This document shows positions 8,232 through 17,900 of a stretch of 43,495 bases of DNA, in pieces; within the stretch, counting starts at the first letter, position 1; every line of letters begins with the position of its first letter. The stretch is from Candidatus Helarchaeota archaeon. Its GTDB lineage: Archaea > Asgardarchaeota > Lokiarchaeia > Helarchaeales > JABXJV01. The position numbers and the translations under genes were made by a program. The notes below the pieces were generated by a model. That model was not told the DNA's origin. It saw nothing but the letters and a program-made list of their open reading frames with translations, and made no database searches. The stretch covers positions 1 to 43,495 of the forward strand of contig JABXJV010000206.1 in NCBI GenBank assembly GCA_013375355.1. The letters are read 5' to 3'.

Positions 8232-8263
8232 ATAAGTTAATTTACTAAAAATTGGTGTAAAAA

Positions 8264-9484
8264 TTGGAAGAATCTGATTTTTTTAATAAAGAATTAAGTT
8301 CACAAGAAAGAGAATTATATAATCGTCAATTTAGGCTTGCCGGCTGGAGACAAAAAATAATTAAGGATTCAAGAGTATTAATAGTGGGTGTTGGGGGCCT
8401 TGGGTGTGAAATTGCTAAAAATTTGGCAATGCTGGGAGTTGGACATCTCGATCTTGTGGATTTGGATATAATAGAATATTCTAATCTAAATAGACAAATT
8501 TTATTCTCAGATGCTAAAATGGGTGAACCCAAAGCGATAGCAGCTACTAAGAAATTGAAAAAAATTAATTCTAATATCACAATTAAGGGTTATCATACTT
8601 CACTTGAAAGACTTGATCCGGCAGTTTACGCAGCAGCTGATGTCATTATTGGTGGATTGGATTCAATAAATGCTAGACTCAATTTAAATGCTCAATGTGT
8701 ACGTTTTAAGAAACCACTTATTGATGGTGGTGTTTCGGGATATAATGGTCATATTTATACAACATTTCCATATGAAAATGCTTGCTTTGAATGTTATCCA
8801 ACACCTCCTTCAGAAATGGATGAAATGGCAGCTTGCACAGTTGTAGGTATACCTAGGAAAAGAGTCCATTGTGTGATTAAAGCTAACATGTTTTTTAATG
8901 AAAAATATGATCGGGATCCTGACCCAAGAAATATTAATGAAATTAATTTTATTCGGAAAGAAGCAAATGAGCTTGTAAAACGATTTAATTTTTTACCCCT
9001 GTTTACTCAATCCGAAGTAGTTAAGTTAATAGATAGGCATGATCCGGCGATAATAACTATTAATGCTGTAATTGCATCTCTTCAATCACATGAAACAATT
9101 AAAATATTAAATTGGAATGGAGGAAATAAGAAATTAGGAGAACCAATTAAATCCTACATTGTATATAATGGTATGACAATGAAATTTTATTCTATTGAAA
9201 AAAAGAGAAACCCAAAATGTATGCAATGCGGTGATAATGTTAGACGAGTAAAACTAAGTATTCATCATAAAGCTCCTATGCGTGAAGTAGTTAATTCACT
9301 TATAAGAAAAGGATTTAAGTTCGACCCTGAAATGGAACCAATGCTTACGATAATGGATTTTGACATGGTAAATGAAATTGATCTTGATCATTCTGCAAAA
9401 AAAAATAAATTAAGACAACTTGAACTTATTACAGCTGCTGGATTTAAAGGTGGAGAAATTTTTATAACTTTAATTTTTGTATAA
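8264..9484 (+). CDS. Ubiquitin-activating E1-like enzyme (UBA3/UBA2-like single chain)
   Basis: A 406-residue protein that adenylates the C-terminus of the ubiquitin-like protein and carries it as a thioester. The nucleotide loop VGVGGLGCE (41-49), the NLNRQ segment (Arg77), Lys90 and Asp133 build the ATP site. AACTVVGIPRKRVHC (189-203) matches the catalytic-cysteine segment of eukaryotic UBA3, with Cys191 as the expected nucleophile. CxxC pairs at 174/177 and 319/322 should bind zinc. Residues ~325-406 look like the ubiquitin-fold domain that recruits E2. The inactive adenylation half of eukaryotic UBA1 is absent, so a homodimer is likely. The TTG start is supported by GGTG about 8 bases upstream. 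Confidence 0.95.
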   Translation: MEESDFFNKELSSQERELYNRQFRLAGWRQKIIKDSRVLIVGVGGLGCEIAKNLAMLGVGHLDLVDLDIIEYSNLNRQILFSDAKMGEPKAIAATKKLKKINSNITIKGYHTSLERLDPAVYAAADVIIGGLDSINARLNLNAQCVRFKKPLIDGGVSGYNGHIYTTFPYENACFECYPTPPSEMDEMAACTVVGIPRKRVHCVIKANMFFNEKYDRDPDPRNINEINFIRKEANELVKRFNFLPLFTQSEVVKLIDRHDPAIITINAVIASLQSHETIKILNWNGGNKKLGEPIKSYIVYNGMTMKFYSIEKKRNPKCMQCGDNVRRVKLSIHHKAPMREVVNSLIRKGFKFDPEMEPMLTIMDFDMVNEIDLDHSAKKNKLRQLELITAAGFKGGEIFITLIFV

Positions 9485-9571
9485 ACGTGAAAAGAATTGT
9501 TTTTATTATTTATTGATTATTAATTTTATTAAAAAAGAAGTAAGAAATATATTTGATTGTAATTTTTAATA

Positions 9572-9580
9572 ATTTATAAA
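9572..9580 (+). promoter_or_regulatory. TATA-like box upstream of the E2 gene
   Basis: ATTTATAAA lies about 37-45 bases before the ATG at 9617, and an AAGGTGAT ribosome-binding site sits at 9606-9613. It may start the E2-JAMM-RING-GTPase transcript. Confidence 0.35.
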
Positions 9581-9616
9581 GATTTGAAAAAAGAGATAGA
9601 TTTTGAAGGTGATTAA

Positions 9617-10144
9617 ATGAGTATAAGAAGCAGTCGAATTTCAAAAGATGTTGCACAATTAAAAAAATTATTGAAAAATAAGGTAATTTTTCAATTAAAA
9701 CCTTTTAATCCAAAACGAAAAAGTATAGACCATCTCGCTATAACAATAAAAGGTCCTAAGAGAACGCCCTATCAAGGAGGTCTATTTAGACTTGAAATGA
9801 GATTCCCACGTGAGTATCCTCGACATCCTCCATTTGTACGTATGCATACAGGTATATGGCACCCCAATTTTTGGCCAAAACCTAGTGAGTACCCAGGTCA
9901 AAGAAATATCTGTCTTGCTCTTATTGACCCAAATTATATAGGTAAAAAAGGTGGATGGAGCCCCTCAAAAACTGCAGTAACGGTTGTACAGGCTATAATA
10001 GCTATGCTTAATACGAGAGGCAAATTTATTAATCCAACCGATGTTTTTAATAAAAAAGCAGCAGTTGAAATGATGAAAAACCCTAAAACATTCGATAAGA
10101 AAGTAAAACATTTAGTTAAGAAATACGCTAATAAAAAATGGTAA
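9617..10144 (+). CDS. Ubiquitin-conjugating E2-like enzyme
   Basis: A 175-residue UBC-fold protein. The core is recognisable from FRLEMRFPREYPRHPP (57-72, the usual F-P-x-x-Y-P-x-x-P-P signature), WHPNF with the HPN motif at 82-84, and NICLALI with the catalytic Cys99. The conserved WSP follows at 114-116. It accepts the modifier from E1 and passes it to a substrate, usually with an E3. A strong AGGTGA ribosome site precedes the ATG. JAMM, RING-like and GTPase genes follow with gaps of 16, 37 and 15 bases, so it heads a tight operon. The C-terminus is lysine-rich with no transmembrane tail. Confidence 0.96.
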   Translation: MSIRSSRISKDVAQLKKLLKNKVIFQLKPFNPKRKSIDHLAITIKGPKRTPYQGGLFRLEMRFPREYPRHPPFVRMHTGIWHPNFWPKPSEYPGQRNICLALIDPNYIGKKGGWSPSKTAVTVVQAIIAMLNTRGKFINPTDVFNKKAAVEMMKNPKTFDKKVKHLVKKYANKKW

Positions 10145-10160
10145 AAAAAGAGGATTTTTA

Positions 10161-10943
10161 ATGGATAATAATAACGAATCTAATAAAAAGCTAATTGATG
10201 TAAAAGATTTAAAAAAGAAAATTAAAAAAGAGTTAAAAAAAGAACTTCTTGAAGAAATTTATACCGAATTAAAATCTGAGGAAAAGGAACCGACTATAGA
10301 TATTTCTAAACCAACACAAAAGAAGACTATAATTATAGAAAAATCAGTTGAAAAACCAGTTCCTACCGAAATTGTTAAAAGTGCCGATATTATTCAAGTA
10401 TCAGTCAGTTCTGTTCTTAAAGTAGCTAGTCATGCACTTAAATATGCAAATTCCAATATTCCTAGAGATGAATGGGTTGAAGTAATAGGGCTTTTAGCTG
10501 GAAAACTAGATAATGATGAAACGCTTCATGTAGAAGATGCTTATCCAATGGGGCATGGTTCAGCCATATATGCTGAAATTAAGGATTATAAAAATTATGT
10601 CAGAGCATTTAACGATATAAAAAATAAAAAATTATTTATATGTGGTTGGTATCATTCTCACCCCTCTTATGGTCTTTTTATGAGCACGGAGGACTTTGGT
10701 ACTCAAACTAGATACCAAACTCTATGGAATAAATCTATTGCGCTTGTAATTGACCCTTATTTAATTGATGGAACCTCATTTGGATTCGATATTTTTAAAG
10801 CAAATATAAAGACCAAAAAATGGTTTGCTGTGCCTTTCCAAGTAAAAGGTGCATTAAATACAAAAATATTACCTGATCTATTGAAGTTTATAGATCCAAT
10901 TATAGAGGGAAAAGCGATATATCTCGAATATGATGAAGATTAA
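10161..10943 (+). CDS. Rpn11-like JAMM metalloprotease (deubiquitinase) with N-terminal coiled coil
   Basis: A 260-residue protein. Residues ~80-225 form a JAMM/MPN+ domain with the zinc motif complete: Glu107, WYHSHP with His165 and His167, and Ser175 and Asp178 in MSTED. The next segment (TQTRYQTL ... ALVIDP) resembles eukaryotic Rpn11, a subunit that removes ubiquitin at the proteasome. Residues ~10-40 form a charged helix rich in KKELKKEL, and a Pro/Lys/Glu linker (41-75) joins it to the catalytic domain. That extension is not part of the minimal JAMM fold and may dock to a partner. It follows E2 by 16 bases with a GAGGA site. Confidence 0.95.
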   Translation: MDNNNESNKKLIDVKDLKKKIKKELKKELLEEIYTELKSEEKEPTIDISKPTQKKTIIIEKSVEKPVPTEIVKSADIIQVSVSSVLKVASHALKYANSNIPRDEWVEVIGLLAGKLDNDETLHVEDAYPMGHGSAIYAEIKDYKNYVRAFNDIKNKKLFICGWYHSHPSYGLFMSTEDFGTQTRYQTLWNKSIALVIDPYLIDGTSFGFDIFKANIKTKKWFAVPFQVKGALNTKILPDLLKFIDPIIEGKAIYLEYDED

Positions 10944-10980
10944 ATGATATATTTATTAAATCTCTGGTGGTATTTAATTC

Positions 10981-12252
10981 TTGGTTAAAAAACGATTGTA
11001 CTTTATTATATTTCTGCTTTTTCTAATTATTGCGATAGTAAACATTACAGGTCTAACAATCTCTAAGAATGATTACCTTACGATTCTAGCTTTAATGATA
11101 ATATATGACCATTTCAATCTAAATACACTAAATGTTGCAGTTTATATTTTTTATCTCTCTTATGAATTTAATAATGCCATCGGACATGTATCAAGTGTAT
11201 TTATATCTTGGTTATTAATTGGATTTTGGTTTTGTTTCACTGTCAAATTTTTCTCATTAATAAAATATCATCGTGAATTCAACTCACCCCATAATACTTC
11301 ATTTTTTATTTTTGGATCACTAACTATGGCAATATTATTTAGCGTGTGGGGTAATTTTACTGGTATTCTTGATATGAATATTTTGAGTGGAAATGGATTA
11401 TATTTAAGCTCCTGGATTATAATCTTTGCAGTTCCCTATTTTTTTTATTCTTTATATTCCTTATACTCCTGTTTTAAAAAATATTATGTGGTTCATATGG
11501 GACAAAAATCTACAAATGGTCGAAATTTCGGAAATTTTTGCACTTTCTGCATAATATTGTATGAACTTGTTTATTTATTCCTATTTTATTATTATATTGA
11601 TTTTAATTATTTTCCATTGAAGCCTATTCATCAAAATCCTAGTTTATTGGTCATTTTTCTAAGTATTTATTCTTTAATTTTATCAATTAGGTACGGGAAA
11701 TCAAGCGCACCCTACACTATGCCAGAAGTTGCCACCGAAATTAGACCCCCTCCACAAATTAGAGATTTTAACATCCCAACTACACGAAGGACAACTCCTG
11801 TTAGACCAAGATCAAATGTTCCAACAAGTCGCCCCCGTAGTCAAAAACCTACTGTTACAGTTTCAAGACCCCGTAGGCAAAAACCTGCAAGTCGAATTAC
11901 AAGAGTTCAAAGGCAATCCAGGGTTCAGGTTCCGAGTAAGAAGAAAAAATCTAAGATGAGTCGAAAATTAAAAGGATTAATGCCAATAGCAGGAGTTGTA
12001 ACTGTTGAGGATTTTAAATGTATTTTTTGTTTTCAATTACCTAAACCTTCAGATCGAGGAAGAGGCATAGTATTATGCCCTAGCTGCAAACATCCTGCAC
12101 ATGCAGATGCATTTAAAGATTGGCTTAGAAGTTCTAACTTATGTTCTCGTTGTGGTGCTACAATTTCGGCTAGTTTTCGTCGTAATCCAAAAATTATTTC
12201 GGTAAAGGTTTATTTACAAGTTTATGAAGCATTTTCAAGGAAAAAGAAATGA
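10981..12252 (+). CDS. Multi-pass membrane protein with cytosolic RING-like zinc domain (candidate E3)
   Basis: A 423-residue protein in three parts. Residues ~5-237 contain about six or seven hydrophobic segments. Residues ~240-330 are a Pro/Arg/Lys-rich, probably disordered linker with repeated R-P-R and S-R-P-R units. Residues 347-391 hold eight potential zinc ligands: Cys347, Cys350, Cys366, Cys369, His371, His374, Cys388 and Cys391. This matches the RING-like modules found beside archaeal ubiquitin genes, which act as E3 ligases that bring E2 to substrate. The TTG start is supported by GGTGG about 12 bases upstream. A membrane-bound E3 is the inference; the linker charge would place the RING in the cytosol. 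Confidence 0.82.
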   Translation: MVKKRLYFIIFLLFLIIAIVNITGLTISKNDYLTILALMIIYDHFNLNTLNVAVYIFYLSYEFNNAIGHVSSVFISWLLIGFWFCFTVKFFSLIKYHREFNSPHNTSFFIFGSLTMAILFSVWGNFTGILDMNILSGNGLYLSSWIIIFAVPYFFYSLYSLYSCFKKYYVVHMGQKSTNGRNFGNFCTFCIILYELVYLFLFYYYIDFNYFPLKPIHQNPSLLVIFLSIYSLILSIRYGKSSAPYTMPEVATEIRPPPQIRDFNIPTTRRTTPVRPRSNVPTSRPRSQKPTVTVSRPRRQKPASRITRVQRQSRVQVPSKKKKSKMSRKLKGLMPIAGVVTVEDFKCIFCFQLPKPSDRGRGIVLCPSCKHPAHADAFKDWLRSSNLCSRCGATISASFRRNPKIISVKVYLQVYEAFSRKKK

Positions 12253-12267
12253 AGTACAGTATCTAAA

Positions 12268-12801
12268 ATGGGAAAATATAGACTGAAAATTTTATTGATT
12301 GGAGATGCAGCTGTAGGAAAAACCACTTTGATTAAGAGATTCGTCAAGGATGTTTTCCACAAGGAATATAAGATGACTGTTGGTTGCGATCTCTTTATGA
12401 AAAATTTATACCTCAATAACGGTGAGGATCTAATAACCCTCTCTATTTGGGATATTGCGGGACAAGAAAGATTTCAATTTGTACGAAAAGCATTTTATAA
12501 AGGTGCTTTGGGTGCTTTAGTTGTTTTTGATCTAACTCGTTATACAACTTTCAGCCCAAATATTCTTAAATGGATAAAAGATCTTTGGAGCTTTACAGGG
12601 AAGATTCCTTTAGTTCTCCTCGGAAATAAAGTAGATCTGGAGATTATGAGGTCCATCCGTGAAAAAGATGCAAAGTCTTTTGCAGATCAAGTCCCTTGCC
12701 CCTATATTGAAACATCTGCTAAAGAAGGTGACGGCGTGGACGAGGCCTTTAATGAATTGGCTAAACTTGCATTTGAATATTGGCAAAAAACCAATACATG
12801 A
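12268..12801 (+). CDS. Rab/Ras-like small GTPase
   Basis: A 177-residue G domain with every motif: P-loop GDAAVGKT (12-19), switch I threonine at 37, WDIAGQE (61-67) with the usual Gln, GNKVD (119-123), and TSAK (149-152). It should be a working GTP switch, closest in look to Rab/Ras-type Asgard GTPases. The chain ends in YWQKTNT, with no cysteine for prenylation, so any membrane contact must be indirect. It lies 15 bases after the RING-like gene, and its stop overlaps the next start in an ATGA arrangement. This context suggests that it works with the membrane E3 or the following membrane protein. Confidence 0.95.
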   Translation: MGKYRLKILLIGDAAVGKTTLIKRFVKDVFHKEYKMTVGCDLFMKNLYLNNGEDLITLSIWDIAGQERFQFVRKAFYKGALGALVVFDLTRYTTFSPNILKWIKDLWSFTGKIPLVLLGNKVDLEIMRSIREKDAKSFADQVPCPYIETSAKEGDGVDEAFNELAKLAFEYWQKTNT

Positions 12802-13541
12802 AGGAATTTAATATGGAGAAATTAAAAGAGGTTTTTCAAGGGATGCTTTCAAAAAAGAGTCTTACCCATTATTATTTACCCTTTATGATTGGATCATTTC
12901 TATTTTTCTTATTAATAGCGAGATTATTATATCCTTATATTCCAATTTATCCGTATAATTGGACGACTTCTATGATAAGCCGGTTAGGGTGGCCTGAAGA
13001 AAATCCAATTGGATTTGTTTTTTTTAGTTTAAGTTTTATTTTATTAGGAATTTTAACATTGCCTATAGTCCAATATTTATATAGAAAATATTCTAAAATA
13101 AACGAGTTTTACGCAAAGTTAATAGTATTTTTTTTCTTTGCATATTCAATTGCCTCAATACTAATTGGATTAATCCCAAATTTTTATGAACCGAATATAT
13201 TTAAGCTTATCCATGTTATAAATGCGGGATTTATTTTTTTAGGGTTTTTTCTTATGTCATTTTTTTCTGCAATTCTAATGTTAAAAAATGTTCTATCAAA
13301 GGGCAAAGCCGCTACATTTTCTAAAAAGTTATTAGTTATTTACATTTCAATTTTAATATATTGCCTAATTTGTGGATTATTATGGGTGATTCTCGCTCCA
13401 ACTAATAGGTCTGGGCGTTTTTTCCCTAATCCAATTACACCTTTTTATTTTTCAGCCCCATTTTATGAATGGCAAGCATTTATGGCATTTTCTTTTCTGT
13501 TACCAATCCAATGTATTATTCTTCCTGATGAATTAGAGTAA
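12798..13541 (+). CDS. Six-TM membrane protein, DUF998-like
   Basis: The ATG at 12798 overlaps the GTPase stop (ATGA), giving 247 residues and suggesting translational coupling. An in-frame TTG at 12780 and an ATG at 12813 are alternatives. About six hydrophobic segments are visible. The early MISRLGWPEENPIG segment between the first two is like the N-x-I-S-x-L-G motif of DUF998 membrane proteins. No enzymatic residues stand out. As last gene of the ubiquitin operon it could anchor or be controlled by the GTPase, but this is only inferred from coupling. Confidence 0.7.
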   Translation: MKEFNMEKLKEVFQGMLSKKSLTHYYLPFMIGSFLFFLLIARLLYPYIPIYPYNWTTSMISRLGWPEENPIGFVFFSLSFILLGILTLPIVQYLYRKYSKINEFYAKLIVFFFFAYSIASILIGLIPNFYEPNIFKLIHVINAGFIFLGFFLMSFFSAILMLKNVLSKGKAATFSKKLLVIYISILIYCLICGLLWVILAPTNRSGRFFPNPITPFYFSAPFYEWQAFMAFSFLLPIQCIILPDELE

Positions 13542-13656
13542 ATTTAATTTTAAAGGGGAGAAAAGCGTATTTTTGTTATAACAGAAATCTCAATCGTTTT
13601 ATTACATAATTAGTTCTACCTATAACGAATTCTTTTTTTTAAAATAAAAAAAACGC

Positions 13657-13665
13657 AATATAAAA
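13657..13665 (+). promoter_or_regulatory. TATA-like box upstream of carA
   Basis: AATATAAAA lies about 47-55 bases before the ATG at 13712, in the gap after the ubiquitin operon. It would give a leader of roughly 20-25 bases. Confidence 0.35.
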
Positions 13666-13711
13666 TTTTTTATGACTTTTTTCAATATCAAAAAAAATAA
13701 AGTTGATAAAA

Positions 13712-14902
13712 ATGACTGGAAGTGAAAAGAGAGCTGTCCTTATTTTACAAAATGGGACTATATTTGAAGGAACTGGCTTTGGAAATATAAAAAAAGTTAT
13801 AGGCGAAGTTGTATTTAACACAAGTGTTGTCGGACATTATGAATTACTATCAAGCCCTGTTTATACTAATCAAATTTTAATATTTACATATCCTTTAATC
13901 GGCAATTATGGGATACCCGACCCGAACCAAAGGGATAAATGGAACGTTTCCAAATGGTTCAATTCAGATTTTTACGATTTGAATGAAAAAAATCCACCAG
14001 ATTATTGGAATTTTCCCAAACCGAATCTAATAAAAATAGCTGGATTAGGAGTATATGAATGTTGTAAGGAACCAAGTCATTACACTTCTAAAATTACATT
14101 AGATGACTGGATGGTAAGAGAAGGAATTCCGGGAATAGAAAATATTGATACACGTCAATTAGCAAAAATAATTCGGGATGAAGGAGCAATGCCTGGAATA
14201 CTTCAAGTTTTTTCTCCAGATGAAGACCCAAATGTCGATAATTTAACCAAAGAAGCAAAAAACTTGGAAATTAATAATGCAATTCCTATCGATTCGATAT
14301 CGATTAAAAGCCCACATATTTATGAAAATAATGGAGATACTATAGTATTAATTGATTGTGGAATGGAATATGGAATATTAAAAAGTTTTTTACAAAGAAA
14401 TTTGAAAGTAGTTAGGGTACCATATACTTTTTCATACAATGAAATTATTCAATATAAACCAAAGGGAATTGTTGTAAATGGAGGTCCTGGTAATCCTAAA
14501 AGGCTAATAAAAGCTATTGAAACATTAAAAGATTGCATTAGTAATAATATTCCAGTACTAGGAATTGGATTAGGCAATGAACTTCTAGCTTTAGCCGCTG
14601 GTGCTGATACATATAAAATGAAATTTGGACACAATACCCAGAATCAAACATGTATAGACACTGAATCTAGAAAAGCATATACGACTGTTCAAAATCATGC
14701 ATTTACGGTAAATATTGATTCGCTAGAAAAAACCGATTTTAAAATTTGGTTTAAAAATGCAAATGATGGTACAGTAGAAGGATTGAGAAATAATAATCTT
14801 TTATCCGTGGATTTTAATCCAGAACCTCTGATAAATGTATCTGACACTAAATTAGTATACGAACAATTCCTAAAAAACCTAAATTCATCGGGAGGAATTT
14901 AA
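13712..14902 (+). CDS. carA: Carbamoyl-phosphate synthase small subunit, glutaminase triad lost
   Basis: A 396-residue CarA by overall alignment: N-terminal CarA domain (FEGTGFG, GEVVFNTS, IDTRQL) and a class I amidotransferase domain from ~residue 210. In active CarA the nucleophile motif is G-I-C-L-G-H-Q. Here it reads GIGLGNE, so Cys is Gly286 and the next His is Asn289. The catalytic His motif H-P-E reads N-P-E (Asn369). Two of three triad residues are therefore missing, and glutamine hydrolysis should not occur. The subunit may only structure CarB, which could use free ammonia. A TTG nine bases upstream (13703) is an alternative start. carB starts one base after the stop. Confidence 0.93.
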   Translation: MTGSEKRAVLILQNGTIFEGTGFGNIKKVIGEVVFNTSVVGHYELLSSPVYTNQILIFTYPLIGNYGIPDPNQRDKWNVSKWFNSDFYDLNEKNPPDYWNFPKPNLIKIAGLGVYECCKEPSHYTSKITLDDWMVREGIPGIENIDTRQLAKIIRDEGAMPGILQVFSPDEDPNVDNLTKEAKNLEINNAIPIDSISIKSPHIYENNGDTIVLIDCGMEYGILKSFLQRNLKVVRVPYTFSYNEIIQYKPKGIVVNGGPGNPKRLIKAIETLKDCISNNIPVLGIGLGNELLALAAGADTYKMKFGHNTQNQTCIDTESRKAYTTVQNHAFTVNIDSLEKTDFKIWFKNANDGTVEGLRNNNLLSVDFNPEPLINVSDTKLVYEQFLKNLNSSGGI

Positions 14903-14903
14903 A

Positions 14904-17900
14904 ATGCCTAAAATAGAAGGTGTAAAAAAAGTTTTAGTTCTAGGTTCAGGAGCTATTAGAATAGGTCAAGCAGGTGAATTTGATTATTCAGGAAGCCAAT
15001 GTTTAAAGGCTATTAGGGAAGAGGGTATTGAAACTGTTTTGGTTAACCCAAACATAGCAACTATTCAAACAGACCCCAAATTAGCTGGAAAAGTCTACCT
15101 CTTACCGGTTATACCAGAATTTGTAATAAAGGTAATTGAAAAAGAACGTCCCGATGGCATATTATTAGCTTTTGGTGGACAAACTGCATTAAATTGTGGA
15201 GTAAATTTATCGAAAATGGGAGTTTTTGAAAAATATAATATTAAAGTATTAGGAACACCTGTAGAAGCTATTGAAGCCACCGAAGATCGGGAATTATTTC
15301 GCCAAGCTATGTTTAAAGTAAATGTAGGAATTGCCAAGAGTAAAGTTACATCCAGTATTGATGAAGCAATAAAAATTGCTGAAGGAATTGGATATCCGAT
15401 ATTGCTGCGACCTGCTTATGTTCTTGGTGGAAAAGGAGCAAGTGTCGCATATAACGAAGAAGATTTGATTACGAAAGTTAGACGGGGCTTAACACAAAGT
15501 ATGATAAATCAAGTTTTAGTGGAGCAATTTTTAGAACCACAATTTTGGAAGGAAATTGAATTCGAAGTAGTTAGAGATGCGGATAACAATTGTATTTGTA
15601 CTTGCAGTATGGAAAATTTTGATCCTGTTGGGATCCATACTGGTGATTCAATAGTGGTTGCTCCAGTCCAAACTTTAACATTAGAAGAATTTGAAACGCT
15701 ACGCGAAGCTTCTATTAAAATTATAAGATCTTTAGGGATAGTTGGTGAGTGTAATATTCAATTTGCTTTACATAATCGAACTGGGGAATTTAAATCCATA
15801 GAAGTAAATGCTAGATTGTCCAGATCTTCTGCTTTAGCATCCAAAGCAACTGGTTATCCTCTAGCGTATATTGCTGCTAAATTAGCATTAGGTTATACGC
15901 TTCCTGAATTGAAGAATCTAATAACTTTGAATACAATGGCATGTTTTGAGCCTGCGACTGATTATATAGTTGCTAAAGTCCCTAGGTGGGATCTTCAGAA
16001 GTTTAAGAACGTCAGTAGACATGTAGGACCGCAAATGAAATCTGTAGGTGAAGTAATGAGCATAGGGAGAAATGTTGAAGAAATTCTCCAAAAAGCTGTT
16101 CGAATGTTAGATATTGGTAAAATTGGATTAGTATGTAATCCTGAAGATGATGAACCAGAATCCCTAGAGTCACTAAAAGATCAACTCGCTAATCCAACGG
16201 ATCAAAGATTGTATAAAATCCCAAAAGCTATAAAGGCAGGTTTAACTGTTGATCAAATACATCAATTAAGTGGAATTGATAAATTTTTCATATATAAAAT
16301 TAGGCATATAGTTGAGATCGAGAAAGAACTGAAAAGAATAAATATCATCCTTATAGAGCCTGAAAAACTACGTAAAATCATAAAAAAAGCTAAGGTATAT
16401 GGTTTTTCAGACCTCCAGATCGCAAAATGTTTAAACACCGACGAATTAACGATCCGAAGATTAAGAAAGAAACATAATATCATCCCTTGTGTCAAACAAA
16501 TTGATACATATGGTGGAGAATGGCCTGCTAAAAGGAATTATCTATATTTAACCTATGCAGGATCATATGACGATGTCCAATTTGAAACGGAGGATAAAAA
16601 AATTATAGTATTAGGAAGCGGATGTTACCGAATCGGGAGCAGTGTAGAATTCGATTGGGGAACTGTTCAGCTAGTTTGGGCTTTAAAAAATGAAGGAATT
16701 AAAGAAGTAATCATGATTAACTATAATCCAGAAACTGTGAGTACAGACTATGATATGAGTGATAAATTATATTTTGAAGAAATTACGTTCGAAAGAGTTC
16801 TCGATATATACGAAAAAGAGAATCCATATGGTATTGTTGTATCAGTTGGAGGACAAGTTTCTAATAATATCGCACCAAAATTAGCTAGTTTACGTGACTA
16901 TTTTAGGACAGGTAAAGTAAATGTAATTGGAACAATGGGTAGAAATATAGATCGAGCTGAAGATAGATCAAAATTTAGTAATTTGTTGGATAATATAGGA
17001 ATTAAACAACCTCAGTGGAATGCTTTAACCACAATTGATAAAGCAAAGGAATTTGCAAATGATGTAGGATATCCCGTATTAGTCCGTCCATCTTACGTCC
17101 TTTCAGGAGCTGCTATGCGTGTAGCTTACTCCGAAGATCAATTGGAGGAATTTCTATTATTAGCAGCAAATGTTTCCCAAGAGTATCCAGTAGTTATTAC
17201 TAAATATTTTGAAAACGCAAGAGAATTAGAAGTCGATGCCGTCTCAGATGGTACTGATACTTTTATAGGATCTGTGGTAGAACACGTTGAAAATGCTGGA
17301 GTCCATAGTGGAGATGCGTCAATGGTTATACCACCACAAACTGTTCCTGAAGAAATTGTTAAAACTATCGAAGATTACACTCAAAAAATAGCTGTGGCTT
17401 TAAACATAATAGGACCATTTAATGTTCAATATCTTGTTAAGAATAACACAGTTTATGTTATTGAAACGAATTTAAGGTCTTCAAGATCTATGCCTTATGT
17501 ATCAAAAACAAGAGGAATTAACTTGATGATTTTAGCTGCGGCTGTTATGCTTGGAAAGAAATTAAAAGATCTAGGAGTATTAGAACACCCTTATGAATCA
17601 AATATCGGAGTAAAAGTACCGATGTTCTCATTTATGAGATTATCTGGTGCAGATCCTGTTCTTGGTGTTGAAATGGTTAGCACAGGTGAGATTGCTACAT
17701 ATGGAGAAACATTTGAAGAGGCTCTTTTAAAAAGCTTATTAGCGGCAGAACTGGATATTCCACGCAAAAATGGTCATGTATTAATTACAGTTGGTGGAAA
17801 AGAATTAAAAAATCAAATTGTTCCTATAGCTAAAAAATTTCAAGATTTAGGATTCACTATTTATGCAACAGAACATACTGCTGAAGCTTTAACAAGTAAT

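Noticed and set aside
11729..11959. Second frame inside the RING protein linker
   Set aside because: It lies in the low-complexity Pro/Arg linker and has no independent signal.
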